Source: Streptomyces sp. NBC_01116 (lineage in GTDB: Bacteria > Actinomycetota > Actinomycetes > Streptomycetales > Streptomycetaceae). Taken from it: 64,000 nucleotides of DNA. The DNA is taken from assembly GCF_041435495.1 (NCBI RefSeq), contig NZ_CP108644.1, positions 6,619,501 to 6,683,500 of the forward strand. The letters run 5' to 3'. Both the position numbers and the translations under genes were made by a program. The notes beneath the pieces were generated by a model that saw only the letters and a list, made by a program, of their open reading frames with translations, did no database searches and was not told the DNA's origin. Below are positions 26,691 to 35,267 of this stretch, piece by piece (position 1 is the stretch's first letter; every line of letters starts with the position of its first letter).

Positions 26691-28793
26691 TCATACCTCG
26701 GTCGCCCCTTCCCTGACGATACGGCCGTGGAAGAGTGCGAGGGCAAGGAGCACAGCGCCGAATTCGACAACCACCAGTCCGGCGATGATGCCCAGGTCCA
26801 GTCCGGTGAGATCGACGAGCGGCCGGGAAAGGGGAGCACCGGACGCGGCGATCCGTTCCAGGTCCTTGTTTTGCAGCCATGCTTCAAAGGGCACCCGGGT
26901 GGCCAGCAGGAACGCGATGGCCGCCTCCACGCCGAGGATGAACCGGTGGGTGGCCGTGTACTTCCATCCATTGATGTGGCGCGCGAAGATGGCCCGGGAG
27001 TTCTTGCGCGCGTAAATCACACAGATCCCGACGCCGGCGATGAGGAGGACTGTGACCGTCAGCGCGAGGTTGAAGAGCTGCACCCGGAACTCAGATACCA
27101 CCTCCCTCATCTTCAGCGCGGAGTTCTGAGCGACGGGGCGTAGCGCCACGACGTATGTGCCCAGCCTGTTCCCCTCAATGGCGCTCACGACATCGTCAGG
27201 GTTGGGAAAGACGATCCCCTCCTGCGCAGCGAACGCGGTGTAGCCGTCGTCGGACACGAACTGTGAGCCGTTCGGGACTACGACCAGGACCGGGTCCTGT
27301 ACATGGGAGCGGTCCTCCTTCTGGCTGTGCGCCGCGTTGTAGACCTGATTTCCGGTGTTGTAGGTGAAGACGCTCTGGCCACTCTTGGCCGGGTGCACAT
27401 CCAGTTGGGTTCGGGAATCAAAATCTGGACCCAGCACTCCGACGACCGCCTTGGTGAGGGCCGCCCCGTGTCCGCCGAGGGATTTGGGAACGATGAGCCG
27501 TACCCTGCCCCCGCTTGCGGCCCTACCGCTCTGGGCCACGGGCATGTAGCGCTGTCCCGTCGGGTCGAGGATGGGCTGTTCAGTGAGGAAAGTTTCGTTC
27601 ACGACGAGTACTTCCCCTGGTGGGAGTTGTGAGCCCGGCACCAGGCTCTGGAGGTCTCGGCGCCCGGCGAGAATGACCTCCCCGTTGCCGTCCGCCCGGC
27701 GCAGCCAAGGGCCGATCTCCTCGATTACTCTCTCCTTCTCGCCGGAGAGGCCTCCGTTGAGGCGGATGGTGACGGCGTCACCCGCCTCGGCGTAGGCAGT
27801 CCTGTTTTCCTGACGCGTCTCCATGTCCCTGGCGACCAGCGCGACGTCGGTGGCGACGCTGAGTGCGAGCAGCAGAGCGGGAATGCGCACCAGGTACACG
27901 CCGACGGATGCTGCCCGGGCGGGCAAGGCACCCTTCACCGCTCGCAAAACGTCGACCTTGAACGTAAGCGCGATCACTGCCACATGAGTGGTCAGCACGA
28001 GGAGAAGGAGCAGTCCGGCCAAGGCGGCGGCGAGGGCGGCGAAGAGGGAGAGCCAGGCGAAGCCGTTGTAGAAGCCGAGGAAGGTGAGTGCCACCGCAGT
28101 CACGGCACCGAGCGCCACCGCCCAGGGCGCCAGCAATTGCCTCAGGTCACGGACGAGGAGATCCACTAGGGAGAAGCCCTGCAACCGCAGAATCCCATAG
28201 GTCCTCGCGGACAGCAGCACACTCGCGCCGGTCAGGGTCACCGCAGCGAGAGCGATCGCCCAGAAAGACCAGTACATGACGCTATTGGTGTAGGCGGTTG
28301 CCAGTGCGCTGCCCGAGAGCGGGTGGGACACGTCAGCCCGCAGGCCGAGGCCGGAGAGCTCTGCGACCAGCGAGTCCGCGGCCTGTGGCGGCCCGAACAC
28401 ATAGTAGTGGCCCCGCGGATCGCGCTGCCCGATGTCGGTAATCGGGTGCACGTCCGTGGTGAGGCTTGAACTGAACTCCGGGTAGCCGTCGTTCAGCCAC
28501 GCGCTGACGCCCGACGGGTCTTCGCCTGCGGCCATATACAGATGGCGGCGGCCATCGGGCTCCCTCAGGTCCGGTACCTCACGAGCAACCGTGACGTCGT
28601 GGTCCTCGGCGAACGACGCGATCGACCGGGCGACCTGGGCGCCACTCGTCGAATCCTCGGAGTCGAAGACGAAGATCACGGCCGAGTTGCCCAGCACTCC
28701 GTCCTCGTCCAGTTCCCGTATGAACAGGAAGGCCAGCACAGCTGCGAAGAACAGCACGGCGACGTGGACAAACTTGATACCTCGGTGCAGCAT
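26691..28793 (-). CDS. Bacteriocin-associated integral membrane protein (DUF1430 / bact_immun_7tm type)
   Basis: 700 residues from ATG 28793; AGGA lies 5 bases upstream, and the open frame before it is not membrane-like. One helix near residues 10-27 (HVAVLFFAAVLAFLFI), an extracytoplasmic part of about 170 residues, a helix group at about 190-330 (SVMYWSFWAIALAAVTLTG), a second extracytoplasmic part (about 340-560), then FtsX-like helices near 580-690 (LTVTVLLIAGVGICVIYA). This layout is that of the membrane protein encoded beside lactococcin-972-family bacteriocins, with the ATPase next. It is proposed to be the export/immunity permease; which of the two is not shown by sequence. Confidence 0.85.
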   Translation of the reverse strand: MLHRGIKFVHVAVLFFAAVLAFLFIRELDEDGVLGNSAVIFVFDSEDSTSGAQVARSIASFAEDHDVTVAREVPDLREPDGRRHLYMAAGEDPSGVSAWLNDGYPEFSSSLTTDVHPITDIGQRDPRGHYYVFGPPQAADSLVAELSGLGLRADVSHPLSGSALATAYTNSVMYWSFWAIALAAVTLTGASVLLSARTYGILRLQGFSLVDLLVRDLRQLLAPWAVALGAVTAVALTFLGFYNGFAWLSLFAALAAALAGLLLLLVLTTHVAVIALTFKVDVLRAVKGALPARAASVGVYLVRIPALLLALSVATDVALVARDMETRQENRTAYAEAGDAVTIRLNGGLSGEKERVIEEIGPWLRRADGNGEVILAGRRDLQSLVPGSQLPPGEVLVVNETFLTEQPILDPTGQRYMPVAQSGRAASGGRVRLIVPKSLGGHGAALTKAVVGVLGPDFDSRTQLDVHPAKSGQSVFTYNTGNQVYNAAHSQKEDRSHVQDPVLVVVPNGSQFVSDDGYTAFAAQEGIVFPNPDDVVSAIEGNRLGTYVVALRPVAQNSALKMREVVSEFRVQLFNLALTVTVLLIAGVGICVIYARKNSRAIFARHINGWKYTATHRFILGVEAAIAFLLATRVPFEAWLQNKDLERIAASGAPLSRPLVDLTGLDLGIIAGLVVVEFGAVLLALALFHGRIVREGATEV

Positions 28794-28890
28794 CGGCTTC
28801 CTATGTCGGACCACTAGGTCGGGCTTGCGAAATTGCCCGGGACCGATGAGAAGTGGCGGGAGAGAGACGGCGGGCGACAGGTGAAGGACC

Positions 28891-28929
28891 ACCGTGAGCC
28901 CCGGTGACGACGTCACCGGGGCTCACGGT
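28891..28929 (-). terminator. Long perfect palindrome between bacteriocin and permease genes
   Basis: 28891-28909 and 28911-28929 are exact reverse complements (19 bp, outer ends ACCGTGAGCC and GGCTCACGGT) with one central base. It lies 11 bases after the bacteriocin stop. A hairpin there would stabilise the bacteriocin mRNA and reduce transcription into the transporter genes. No long U-tract follows, so it may act as a partial terminator. Confidence 0.75.
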
Positions 28930-28940
28930 AGTGTGCGGGA

Positions 28941-29234
28941 TCAGAGCGCGCAGCCCTTGTCCCAGTACGCCTTGCCCGTACCGCCGTTGAGCTCCGCCGA
29001 CGCCAGGGCCCACGGGCCGGGCGCGGTGCAGCCACTGTAGGACCAGTAGTCGCCATCGGCCGAGGACGAGTGGTTCACGGAAGCGTGCTTGTAGTTCGAC
29101 CACACGCTGCAACAGCCCGTGCCGTACGACCACTGACCGCCGCCGATGTTGACGGCGGCCATCGCCGGCGCGCCTGCCGCCACGGTAAGTGCGACAGCCG
29201 CGAACATGACCTTGAGCGCGTTCTTCGATCTCAA
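28941..29234 (-). CDS. Lactococcin-972-family bacteriocin precursor
   Basis: 97 residues from TTG 29234; AGGAG is 7 bases upstream and the N-terminus RSKNALKVMFAAVALTVAAG is a good signal peptide (cleavage near APAMA). The mature part of about 70 residues begins VNIGGGQWSYG and contains SNYKHASVNHSSSADGDYW, matching the family pattern G-x-W-x-Y-G then S-x-Y-x-H and H-S-S. Unlike lactococcin 972 itself it has four cysteines (GTGCCSVW, YSGC, KGCAL), allowing two disulfides. Lactococcin 972 blocks septum formation by binding lipid II; whether this protein does so is inference. The following permease and ATPase genes support the call. Confidence 0.85.
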   Translation of the reverse strand: MRSKNALKVMFAAVALTVAAGAPAMAAVNIGGGQWSYGTGCCSVWSNYKHASVNHSSSADGDYWSYSGCTAPGPWALASAELNGGTGKAYWDKGCAL

Positions 29235-29667
29235 AGCTGAACTCCTAGTCCTTAACGGGGGGCGCACGGCGCGCAGCCCCCTTTGATGAGAACAGGACAA
29301 GAGTGTGGCTGCGTGAAATAATCTTTGATAGCTCAAGATCATGTGACGCAAACCACAGGAGTGATCTTCAGCCAAAGCGGAAAGGGACATCTGGAACGGT
29401 TTCACCCGTCCGCTCCTCCGGCCTGCTTGTGCGCGTTTCCGTGTGCTCCAAGCGCGGGGTGACAGAAGTGGCCTTGCTCTTCACAGGCGAGGGTTGTCGC
29501 CCCTTCGTGAACCGCGCAGACTGACCCGGTCACCCGTCAGTGTGATCGTTCGTCAACCCCGGCCCCCCCCCCACACACACACGATCGTCGGCCGACGACA
29601 CTCCTGCTGACGCCCATCCGTCGCAGACTGCGGTCCGCGCTTCTCACGTCGGGTCCTGAAGATCTCT
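29235..29667. other. Divergent promoter region with C-tract and AC repeat
   Basis: About 430 bases between the bacteriocin gene (minus) and the glycosyltransferase gene (plus). The segment 29300-29350 is AT-rich (AAATAATCTTTGATAGC), suiting a bacteriocin promoter. At 29563-29572 is a run of ten C, directly followed by five AC units to 29582, about 85 bases before the glycosyltransferase start; such slippage-prone tracts are unusual here. Confidence 0.6.
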
Positions 29668-31128
29668 ATGAATCCCCCCATAGTCCCTCTGCGGCACCGT
29701 CTGCCCATTTGGCTGATACCCGTTCTGTGGACCTTCGCCCTTGGCTGCTGGGGTTTGTCTCGCCAGCACAGTCTCTGGAGGGACGAGGCAGCGACCTGGC
29801 AGGTGGCCGAGCGATCAACTGCCCAGATATGGCACATGTTCGGACAGGTCGACGCCGTTCACGGGCTCTACTACCTACTCATGCACGGCCTTTTCGCATG
29901 CTTCGGCCCCAGTACGACGACGCTGAGGCTGCCGTCCGTCCTCGCCATGGCGGTAGCAGCGGGGTGCGCGGCCGTCATCGGTCGCCGACTGGCTGGTGGC
30001 TGGGCCGGGCTGGGAGGTGGCCTTACGTTCGGGCTCCTGCCGGCCGTGCAGTTCCAGTTGCAGGAAGGCCGCCCGTATGCGCTTGTCACGGCCGGGGCAG
30101 GGATCTCGACACTCCTGCTGACGACCGCGCTCACCAGTCGGCATCACCGGCGGAGGCTCTGGGCGGCGTACGGGGGCACCGTGCTCGTCTGCGGACTGCT
30201 GAACTGGTTGTCGCTGCTGCTCCTGCCTGCTCACTTTGCGACCCTGGTGTGGAGGCAAGCCGGGCGTGGATTGTGGAAACGCTGGGCGGCGGCCTCTGCG
30301 GTCGGCGCGGTGTGTGTATTGCCGCTGATTCTCTTCACCCGGAGCCAGTCGCAGCAGGTGTCCTGGATACCGCCGTTGTCGTGGCACATGATGCTCGGCC
30401 CGGCGGTTCTGCTGGCGATCGGCGGACTCGCAGCGCTGACGGACCGGCGGCGGAAAGGCGGCCAGTCCCTCGCGGCAGTCGGGCTCCCTCTTCTGGCGGT
30501 GCCGCAGGTCGCCCTGCTCGGCATCTCGCTGATCCGGCCGATGTTCCTGGAGCGCTACATTCTCTTCAGCTTCATGGGTCTGGCCCTGCTGATCGGTGCC
30601 GCACTGGGCGCTGCGGTACGAGCGGCGACGCCGAGGTTTCCCAGGGCCTACGTGTGCGTGCTCCCTGCGGTGCTGACCGTGGCGACAGTGGCGCTGTTGC
30701 CGCAGTCAGTGTCCAAGCGGTCCCCCGAGAGTCGGGTGGATGACGTTTTGGCGATCGCGTCGGATGTGCGGCGGCTCAAGCGTCCCGGCGACGGCGTGCT
30801 CTTCGTGCCCGCCGCGCGGCGCGACACCAAGTCGGTCTCCCCCGACGCCTTCACCGGTCTCAGGGACATCGCGCTGATGGAAAGTCCGGCGGTGTCTGGG
30901 ACGCTCAAGGGTGTGGAGGCAAACCCGGCGCGGATCCGCGCCGCGATGCTTGCCCAGATGGAGATACTGCTGGTCACGGATGCCCCGGAGGCCGCGACGT
31001 CCGTGACGTCCCCCCGGGACAAGGCAAAGCTCTCGGTGCTGGACGAACACTTCAAGGCGGTAGCGACCGAGCAGGTCCGCGGTCGGCAGGTGACGGTGTA
31101 CCGGAGGCTCGGACCCGCCACCTCCTGA
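29668..31128 (+). CDS. GT-C (GT39-like) membrane glycosyltransferase
   Basis: 486 residues with about 9-10 helices (LPIWLIPVLWTFALGCWGL first). The first extracytoplasmic loop has the acidic motif LWRDEAATWQVAERS, where the Asp/Glu pair coordinates the polyprenyl-phosphate sugar donor. QEGRPYALVTAGAG resembles the conserved loop of ArnT/PMT relatives. The C-terminal 140 residues are soluble. Probably transfers a sugar, perhaps mannose, from a lipid carrier outside the membrane; the acceptor is unknown. It is not obviously connected to the divergent bacteriocin operon. The ATG at 29668 has no strong ribosome site. Confidence 0.82.
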   Translation: MNPPIVPLRHRLPIWLIPVLWTFALGCWGLSRQHSLWRDEAATWQVAERSTAQIWHMFGQVDAVHGLYYLLMHGLFACFGPSTTTLRLPSVLAMAVAAGCAAVIGRRLAGGWAGLGGGLTFGLLPAVQFQLQEGRPYALVTAGAGISTLLLTTALTSRHHRRRLWAAYGGTVLVCGLLNWLSLLLLPAHFATLVWRQAGRGLWKRWAAASAVGAVCVLPLILFTRSQSQQVSWIPPLSWHMMLGPAVLLAIGGLAALTDRRRKGGQSLAAVGLPLLAVPQVALLGISLIRPMFLERYILFSFMGLALLIGAALGAAVRAATPRFPRAYVCVLPAVLTVATVALLPQSVSKRSPESRVDDVLAIASDVRRLKRPGDGVLFVPAARRDTKSVSPDAFTGLRDIALMESPAVSGTLKGVEANPARIRAAMLAQMEILLVTDAPEAATSVTSPRDKAKLSVLDEHFKAVATEQVRGRQVTVYRRLGPATS

Positions 31129-31237
31129 GCCGACCCCGTGGCCGCGATACGGTCCAACTGGGTAGGGAGGGCGACTATGGAGCCGGTTTCGTCATTAAAA
31201 GCAGGTCCGAACCGCAGCTTCCCGGGATGGCCGGAGG

Positions 31238-32784
31238 TCAGCCCCACAGCTTGCGAGTAAACTCTGCCGCCCACTGCATCCGTTCGCGGTGCGTCTCGTT
31301 GGGTGTGCAGCGGGCCTCCGGCGGGGCCTGGCACTTCGGGCACCGGACTTCCCGGGCGTGCCAGGTCCGGGCCGCCGTGCCACCGGCCGGTTGTTCGCTC
31401 CGCTTCTCCCGGCGCTGCCGTGGCGGCCGGGAGCGGGCGTCGCTGTGGTGCAGGACTCTGCGCAGGCGTTCGTCGTGCGGAAGTTGCCGCGTCCGGCCGG
31501 GGCCGACCCGGTCGTCGTTGTCGCACGGCCTCCCGGCCCCGGCGTGGCACCGCGGGCAGGTTTTGCTGTACCAGTCCGCGCGCGCCACCTGTTGGTACAG
31601 GCGGGGCTCGCCCTTTTGCTGCTGTACGTTTCGGCCGCGGTCGGGTGTCGGGTCCGGGGCAAGTTCCTTCTGTGCGGGAAGCACGTGTGCCGGCGTCTTT
31701 CGCTCGCGCTGCACGCGGGCCTTCCACGCCTCGATCTGGTTGGTCTCGCTGCGCGAGAGCTGATCACCAGCTTTGGCGGCCAGGTCGGTGAGCATGGCGA
31801 CCCTGCGCCGCTTCTCCGTGCCCAGCATGGTGCCGCCGTGGCGACGCAGGGTGCGCAAGGTCGTGCGTACCTGCTCAAGCGCCTGTGTTTTCTGCCGGGC
31901 CGTTCTCCGACGGGCCTCTTCCTTGGCTTCGGCCGCGGCGTTGAGCCTGCGGGCGGCTTCTTCCTGTTCCCGAAGCACTCCAGAGAGGAAGGTGGCGGCC
32001 GCCCCGGCCGTCTGGGTTTCGGTGTCGGTGCGGTCGTGGGCCGCGATCGCGTTGACCCGGGTCAGCAGCCCGCGGGCCTCCTGGACGTTTCCGTCGGCCA
32101 CGGCTTCGCCCAGCCGTAAGAACATCTCCTGCCGGACTACGGCCTGCTCCTGCAGCCAGATCCTGGCGTCCTGGAGGACGATGTCGATCTGGGCCCGGGT
32201 CTCCTGATCCACCCCGTCCAGGGTGGCCAGGGCGTGGCTCACCCTGGCCACCACGACCACGGACGGGCGAACGCCTCGGTCCCGATCCGCACGCGGCGCG
32301 CCGTTCCCTCGCTGTCGAGACGGATCCGGTGCACGTACCAGCGGCGGACCAGCGTGTCCCGGTCCACGGGGACCATGGTGCCGAGCACCGGCTCCACCGC
32401 GTCGTCCCACACCGGGACCACCGCCTGGTCCAGATGTACCCGCAGGGCACCGTGCCGCCACCGGACGTCGACGACGGAGCCCAGCGGCCCGCACCCGGGG
32501 CGGGTGTAGGTGAAGGTGGCCTGCTCTCCCCGGTTGGCGAGCCAGGCCGCGGCCGCCGACTTCACGTACAGGTGGTCCGCGCTGTTCACACCGCGGGCGG
32601 CGCGCCCGCACACGTGCGGGAGTCCGTCCGGATCGGGGTGATGGGCGAAGTGGCACGCTCTGTCGGTGTAGAGCTTCGTGGTCAGCTGGCCGCCGCAGCC
32701 CCCGAGCAGGGTGCCGCACCAGAAGGTGTCGCGCTCGTGCGCATGACGGAAGGCGTCCAGCTCGATCGCCTCCATCGGCAGCAT
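31238..32784 (-). pseudogene. Competence protein CoiA-like gene, frameshifted
   Basis: The first frame (32784-32239) reads MEAIELDAFRHAHERDTFWC, GGCGGQLTTKLYTDRACHFA, HHPDPDGLPHVCG and SADHLYVKSAAAAWLANRG, the zinc-binding/nuclease-like start of CoiA-like proteins. It stops after ARPWSWWPG near 32240. The adjacent frame continues with VVVVARVSHALATLDGVDQ, a long charged helical region and zinc-finger-like CPRCHAGAGRPC and CPKCQAPPEARC, ending FTRKLWG at 31238. One base change near 32255 would restore a protein of about 510 residues. The frame is open up to the IS copy 2 border at 32814, so the N-terminus may also have been trimmed. Confidence 0.65.
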
Positions 32785-33030
32785 CAGCGGCTGCTCCGAG
32801 TCCGCCCCGCCTAGTACTCCAGTGTGGTTTCGTGATCACGTGCGGGTCGACTGCGCCCGGACGTGCCCGAAATTCGTTGATTCGAGCCGCAGTTGCAGGC
32901 GGGCTCTGTGGGCACGCATATTGATGGTCGGGCCAGGAACCGATCTACTGCAGCACACGTCTCCTGCACCATGACCTCAGGCGAGCACCAAGCGCACACG
33001 TTTTCCACCAGGTTGGTTTCACCGTCCTCG

Positions 33031-33750
33031 GTGAGTGTGGATCCGTCGAAGACCAACGACTACAACAGCTTCGCCGAGGCGTACACGGCTGCGAACGAAA
33101 CCAACCTGGTCAATGCCTACTACGAGCGTCCCGCGATGCTGACCCTCGCTGGAGACGTGGCTGGCCGGCGGATCCTCGACGCGGGCTGTGGCTCGGGGGC
33201 CTTGTTTGCCGCGCTGCGTGACCGTGGCGCCATTGTGAGTGGTTTCGACTCGAGTGCCGGGATGCTGGGGCTGGCTCGGCAGCGGCTCGGCGACGGTGCG
33301 GATCTGCAGGTGGCGGAGCTGGGCAGCCCGCTTCCCTACCCTGATGACACGTTCGATGATGTAGTGGCGTCGCTGGTGCTGCACTACCTGGAGGACTGGG
33401 GGCCGGCGCTGGCCGAGCTGCGACGCGTACTCAGGCCCGGCGGTCGGCTGATCGCGTCTGTCGACCATCCCTTTGCCGTCAACCTCATTCACCGTGAGGC
33501 CGGTCGCGAGGCCGAGTGCGACTACTTCGACACCACCAAGTGGACCGTAGAGTGGAGCATGGGCGGCCAGACCACCCTGGTGAGTCGCTGGAACAGGCCG
33601 CTGCACGCGATGATTGAGGCTTTCACCGGGGCCGGTTTCCGGATTACGGTCATCAGCGAGCCGGAGCCTGATCCCGCCGCCCGCGAGCTGTTCCCCGAGG
33701 CCATCGCGGCCGAGCCGCGCTTCCTGTTCTTCGTACTGCAAGCGGATTAG
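33031..33750 (+). CDS. Class I SAM-dependent methyltransferase (IS passenger), copy 2
   Basis: Same protein as the copy-1 methyltransferase (DAGCGSGALF, VLRPGGRLIAS, HPFAVNLIHREAG). Start again uncertain: GTG 33031 or 33037, with an open frame back to 32893. A perfect 14-bp inverted repeat (33007-33020 and 33097-33110) brackets the start. The duplicate means the host carries two doses of the gene. Confidence 0.85.
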   Translation: MSVDPSKTNDYNSFAEAYTAANETNLVNAYYERPAMLTLAGDVAGRRILDAGCGSGALFAALRDRGAIVSGFDSSAGMLGLARQRLGDGADLQVAELGSPLPYPDDTFDDVVASLVLHYLEDWGPALAELRRVLRPGGRLIASVDHPFAVNLIHREAGREAECDYFDTTKWTVEWSMGGQTTLVSRWNRPLHAMIEAFTGAGFRITVISEPEPDPAARELFPEAIAAEPRFLFFVLQAD

Positions 33751-33842
33751 TACTCCGGTGTGCAGTCTCTCGATGGCCCAGGCGACGACGGCCAGTACGG
33801 CAGCGCCTGACGCGGGCGGCCGCCGCGAGATGATCAGGGGTT

Positions 33843-35192
33843 GTGTGGACTCCCGAAGATCGTGCGGTGGCCGCAGGCCATAGCGTAGACCCTGACCGAT
33901 GGCGGGCGATGTTCGACCAGGTCATGGCCCGGATCGCGGGCAGGTTCGGGCGCGTTGAGCCCCGGGCGGCGGCCCGTTCCTACCTGCTCGGGCTACTGAC
34001 GGGCGTCGAGCGGAAGAACTGCTGGCAGCTGGCCGAACGAGCGGGGCATAAGCGGCCCGGGCCCCTGCAGCGTCTGCTGAGGTATGCCCGATGGGACGCC
34101 GATGCGGTCCGCGACGACCTGCGTTCCTACGCCGCCGAACACCTCGGCACCGACGATGCTGTTCTCGTCGTCGACGAGACCGGTTTCCTGAAAAAGGGCC
34201 GGTCCTCGGCGTGAGTGCAGAGGCAGTACACGGGCACCGCCGGACGCATCGAGAACGCCCAGGTCGGTGTGTTCCTCTCCCTGGCCACCACCCGGGGCCG
34301 GGCCCTGATCGACCGCCGGCTCTACCTGCCCGAGCATTCCTGGAGCACCGATCCCGAGCGCCGCCGTGAGGCAGGAATACCCGAGACGGTGGAGTTCGCG
34401 ACCAAGCCCCGCCTGGCCGGGGAGATGATCACCGCCGCGCTGGACGCCGGGATCGCCGCCTCCTGGGTGACCGGCGACGAAGCCTACGGCCAGGACCCCC
34501 ACCTGCGGACCGTTCTGGAAGCACGCGGCACCGGCTACGTGCTGGCCGTCGCCTGTTCGGCCCGGGTGAGGATCAATCACGGCCGCACCACAGTCCGCGC
34601 GGACACCGTCGCCGGGCGCCTGCCCGCCACGGCCTGGCAACGACACAGCGCCGGAAGAGGCGCGAAAGGCTACCGCCACTACGACTGGGCCTGGATCCAC
34701 ATCGGCACCGGAAGTCACCGCCACCTGCTGATCCGCCGCAACCGGACCACCGGCGAACTCGCCTTCTACCTGTGCTGGTCACCCACCACCGCGACACTGG
34801 CCGAACTCGTCCGCGTCGCCGGTGTCCGCTGGAGCATCGAGGAGTGTTTCCAGGCCGCCAAGGGCCAGGTCGGACTCGACCACTATCAGGTCAGGCACTG
34901 GACATCGTGGCACCGGCACATCACGCTCGCCATGCTCGCCCTGGCCTTCCTGACCGCCGTCGCCGCCGACGCGGCCCCCGGCCGACCCGCTGGCCGGAAC
35001 TTCCCGACTCAGGACAGCGACCCGATCTCCCTGACCGTCCCCGAGATCCGCCATCTGCTCACCGCGGTCTTCGCTCCGCCAGCCGCGACCGCAGCCAGGC
35101 TGCTGCACTGGTCCATCTGGCGCAGACGCCACCAGGCAACAGCCCGGCGCAGCCACTACCGTCGGCGGTCTCTCGACGAACCTGCTGGATAG
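33843..35192 (+). pseudogene. IS701-family transposase split by an in-frame TGA, copy 2
   Basis: Identical organisation to copy 1: GTG 33843, TGA at 34212-34214, immediately followed by GTG in the same frame, then the part with the second Asp and the Glu. The shared defect shows the copies derive from one another after the mutation, or were homogenised by recombination. Confidence 0.8.
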
Positions 35193-35267
35193 GCCACGAA
35201 ACCAGACTGGAGTACTAGCCCGAATAGCCCGCCCGGTCCGGCCTGCTGCAACCTGCATGGCCTGACG

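Larger units (their letters stand above)
32815..35214 (+). mobile_element. IS701-type element with methyltransferase passenger, copy 2 (2,400 bp, inverted)
   Basis: Flanked by CTAG at 32811-32814 and 35215-35218. Mirror image of copy 1: same length, same internal end (now at 33751), same products. With copy 1 it encloses 7.1 kb carrying the bacteriocin module, the glycosyltransferase and the CoiA-like gene. Confidence 0.9.

Noticed and set aside
29563-29582. Poly-C/AC tract as part of a CRISPR or larger tandem repeat
   Set aside because: Only a 20-base simple repeat; no spaced repeats occur there or elsewhere in the window.
23291-35218. Claim that the 11.9-kb block is a proven composite transposon
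   Set aside because: All four flanks are CTAG, the preferred target of the single IS, so the outer duplication cannot be told apart from two independent insertions.
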